DNA of 64,000 bases from Pseudomonas chlororaphis (GTDB lineage Bacteria > Pseudomonadota > Gammaproteobacteria > Pseudomonadales > Pseudomonadaceae), in NCBI RefSeq assembly GCF_001921865.1, contig NZ_MSCT01000008.1, positions 496,001 through 560,000 of the forward strand. Direction: 5' to 3'. The notes beneath the pieces are model-generated. The model made no database searches and was not told where the DNA came from. It saw nothing but the letters and a program-made list of their open reading frames with translations. Shown in pieces: positions 63,437 through 64,000 of the stretch. The translations under genes and the position numbers were made by a program. Each line of letters begins with the position of its first letter. Position 1 is the first letter of the stretch.

Positions 63437-64000
63437 ATGAAAGCTTTCACCCAGCACACCGGTCTTGTCGCGCCTCTGGATCGGGCCAACGTCGACACCG
63501 ATCAGATCATTCCCAAGCAATTCCTCAAGTCGATCAAGCGTACCGGCTTCGGGCCGAACCTGTTCGACGAGTGGCGTTACCTGGATGTCGGCCAGCCGTA
63601 CCAGGACAACTCCAAGCGCCCGCTGAACAAGGATTTTGTGCTCAACGCCGAGCGTTACCAGGGCGCCAGCGTCTTGCTGGCCCGGGAAAACTTCGGCTGC
63701 GGCTCCAGCCGCGAGCACGCGCCGTGGGCGTTGGAAGAATATGGCTTTCGCAGCATCATCGCACCGAGCTACGCTGACATCTTCTTCAACAACAGCTTCA
63801 AGAACGGCTTGCTGCCGATCATCCTCGCCGACGCCGACGTCGATGAGCTGTTCCAGCAGGTCGAGGCCGATCCGGGCTACCAGTTGCAGATCGATCTGCA
63901 GGCGCAGACCGTGACCCGTCCCGATGGCAAGGTGTTGCGTTTCGAGATCGATGCCTTCCGTAAGCATTGCCTGCTCAACGGCCTGGACGATATCGGCCTG
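63437..64000 (+). CDS. leuD: 3-isopropylmalate dehydratase small subunit, C-terminus cut by window edge
   Basis: 188 residues of an expected about 214 are visible. The ATG at 63437 follows [44 protein letters not shown] and [18 protein letters not shown] are conserved LeuD segments. It forms the enzyme with LeuC, 10 bp upstream. leuB should follow to the right. Confidence 0.98.
   Translation, partial: MKAFTQHTGLVAPLDRANVDTDQIIPKQFLKSIKRTGFGPNLFDEWRYLDVGQPYQDNSKRPLNKDFVLNAERYQGASVLLARENFGCGSSREHAPWALEEYGFRSIIAPSYADIFFNNSFKNGLLPIILADADVDELFQQVEADPGYQLQIDLQAQTVTRPDGKVLRFEIDAFRKHCLLNGLDDIGL

Overview
The window reads as a chromosomal segment of a fluorescent-group Pseudomonas. The evidence is GC-rich host genes with typical Pseudomonas content and order (tyrB/uvrB, emrAB-like/gltX/tRNA-Ala-Glu, dusC, ibpA, leuCD with a LysR gene), Pseudomonas-type REP palindromes near gltX and tyrB, and a Pseudomonas-type CII-family regulator. 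No species call is possible from sequence alone.

Bases 1 to about 27,400 are most of an apparently intact prophage. It runs from a CI-type repressor (cut by the left edge) and a divergent Cro-like gene, through a CII-family regulator, a small DksA/TraR zinc finger, a Toprim-VapE primase-helicase and a Q-like antiterminator. A holin and a small accessory cassette follow. The head module is lambda-like: Nu1, A, W, B, C with an internal Nu3-type start, D, E, an FI-position gene, FII, Z and a U-position gene. At about 14.7 kb it switches to a P2-like contractile tail: V, W, J, I, fibre, fibre chaperone, sheath, tube, E/E', tape measure, U, X and D. The last genes are a GH19 endolysin and nested Rz/Rz1 spanins. 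No integrase lies in the window, so it must be to the left or absent.

Bases 27,400 to 34,660 look like accessory DNA: a 1790-residue autotransporter adhesin with an exact 909-bp internal tandem duplication, about 0.7 kb without a convincing gene, and an orphan protein with a HEPN-like R-x4-H motif. From 34.6 kb on the content is ordinary chromosome. It holds an FMN reductase/azoreductase with a divergent LysR gene, a membrane diguanylate cyclase, two acetyltransferases, an NCS2 nucleobase permease and MFS transporters, tRNA-Asn, an aromatic aminotransferase, uvrB, an EmrAB-type efflux pair, gltX, a duplicated tRNA-Ala/tRNA-Glu array, a TetR-hydrolase-thioesterase group, dusC, heat-shock ibpA, a five-PAS GGDEF-EAL protein, and a LysR gene divergent from leuCD (leuD is cut by the right edge).

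The most interesting signals are these. (1) A repeated linker (GC hairpin, T-run, CTGGAG, ATG) occurs at three phage module boundaries. (2) A CTT-TGA-C site, identical to the prfB recoding heptamer, joins the tail-chaperone gene E to an E' extension in the +1 frame. (3) Two hairpins and a T-tract lie antisense between cro and cII. (4) The autotransporter carries an exact 909-bp duplication. (5) ibpA has a sigma-32 promoter and a ROSE-like thermometer.
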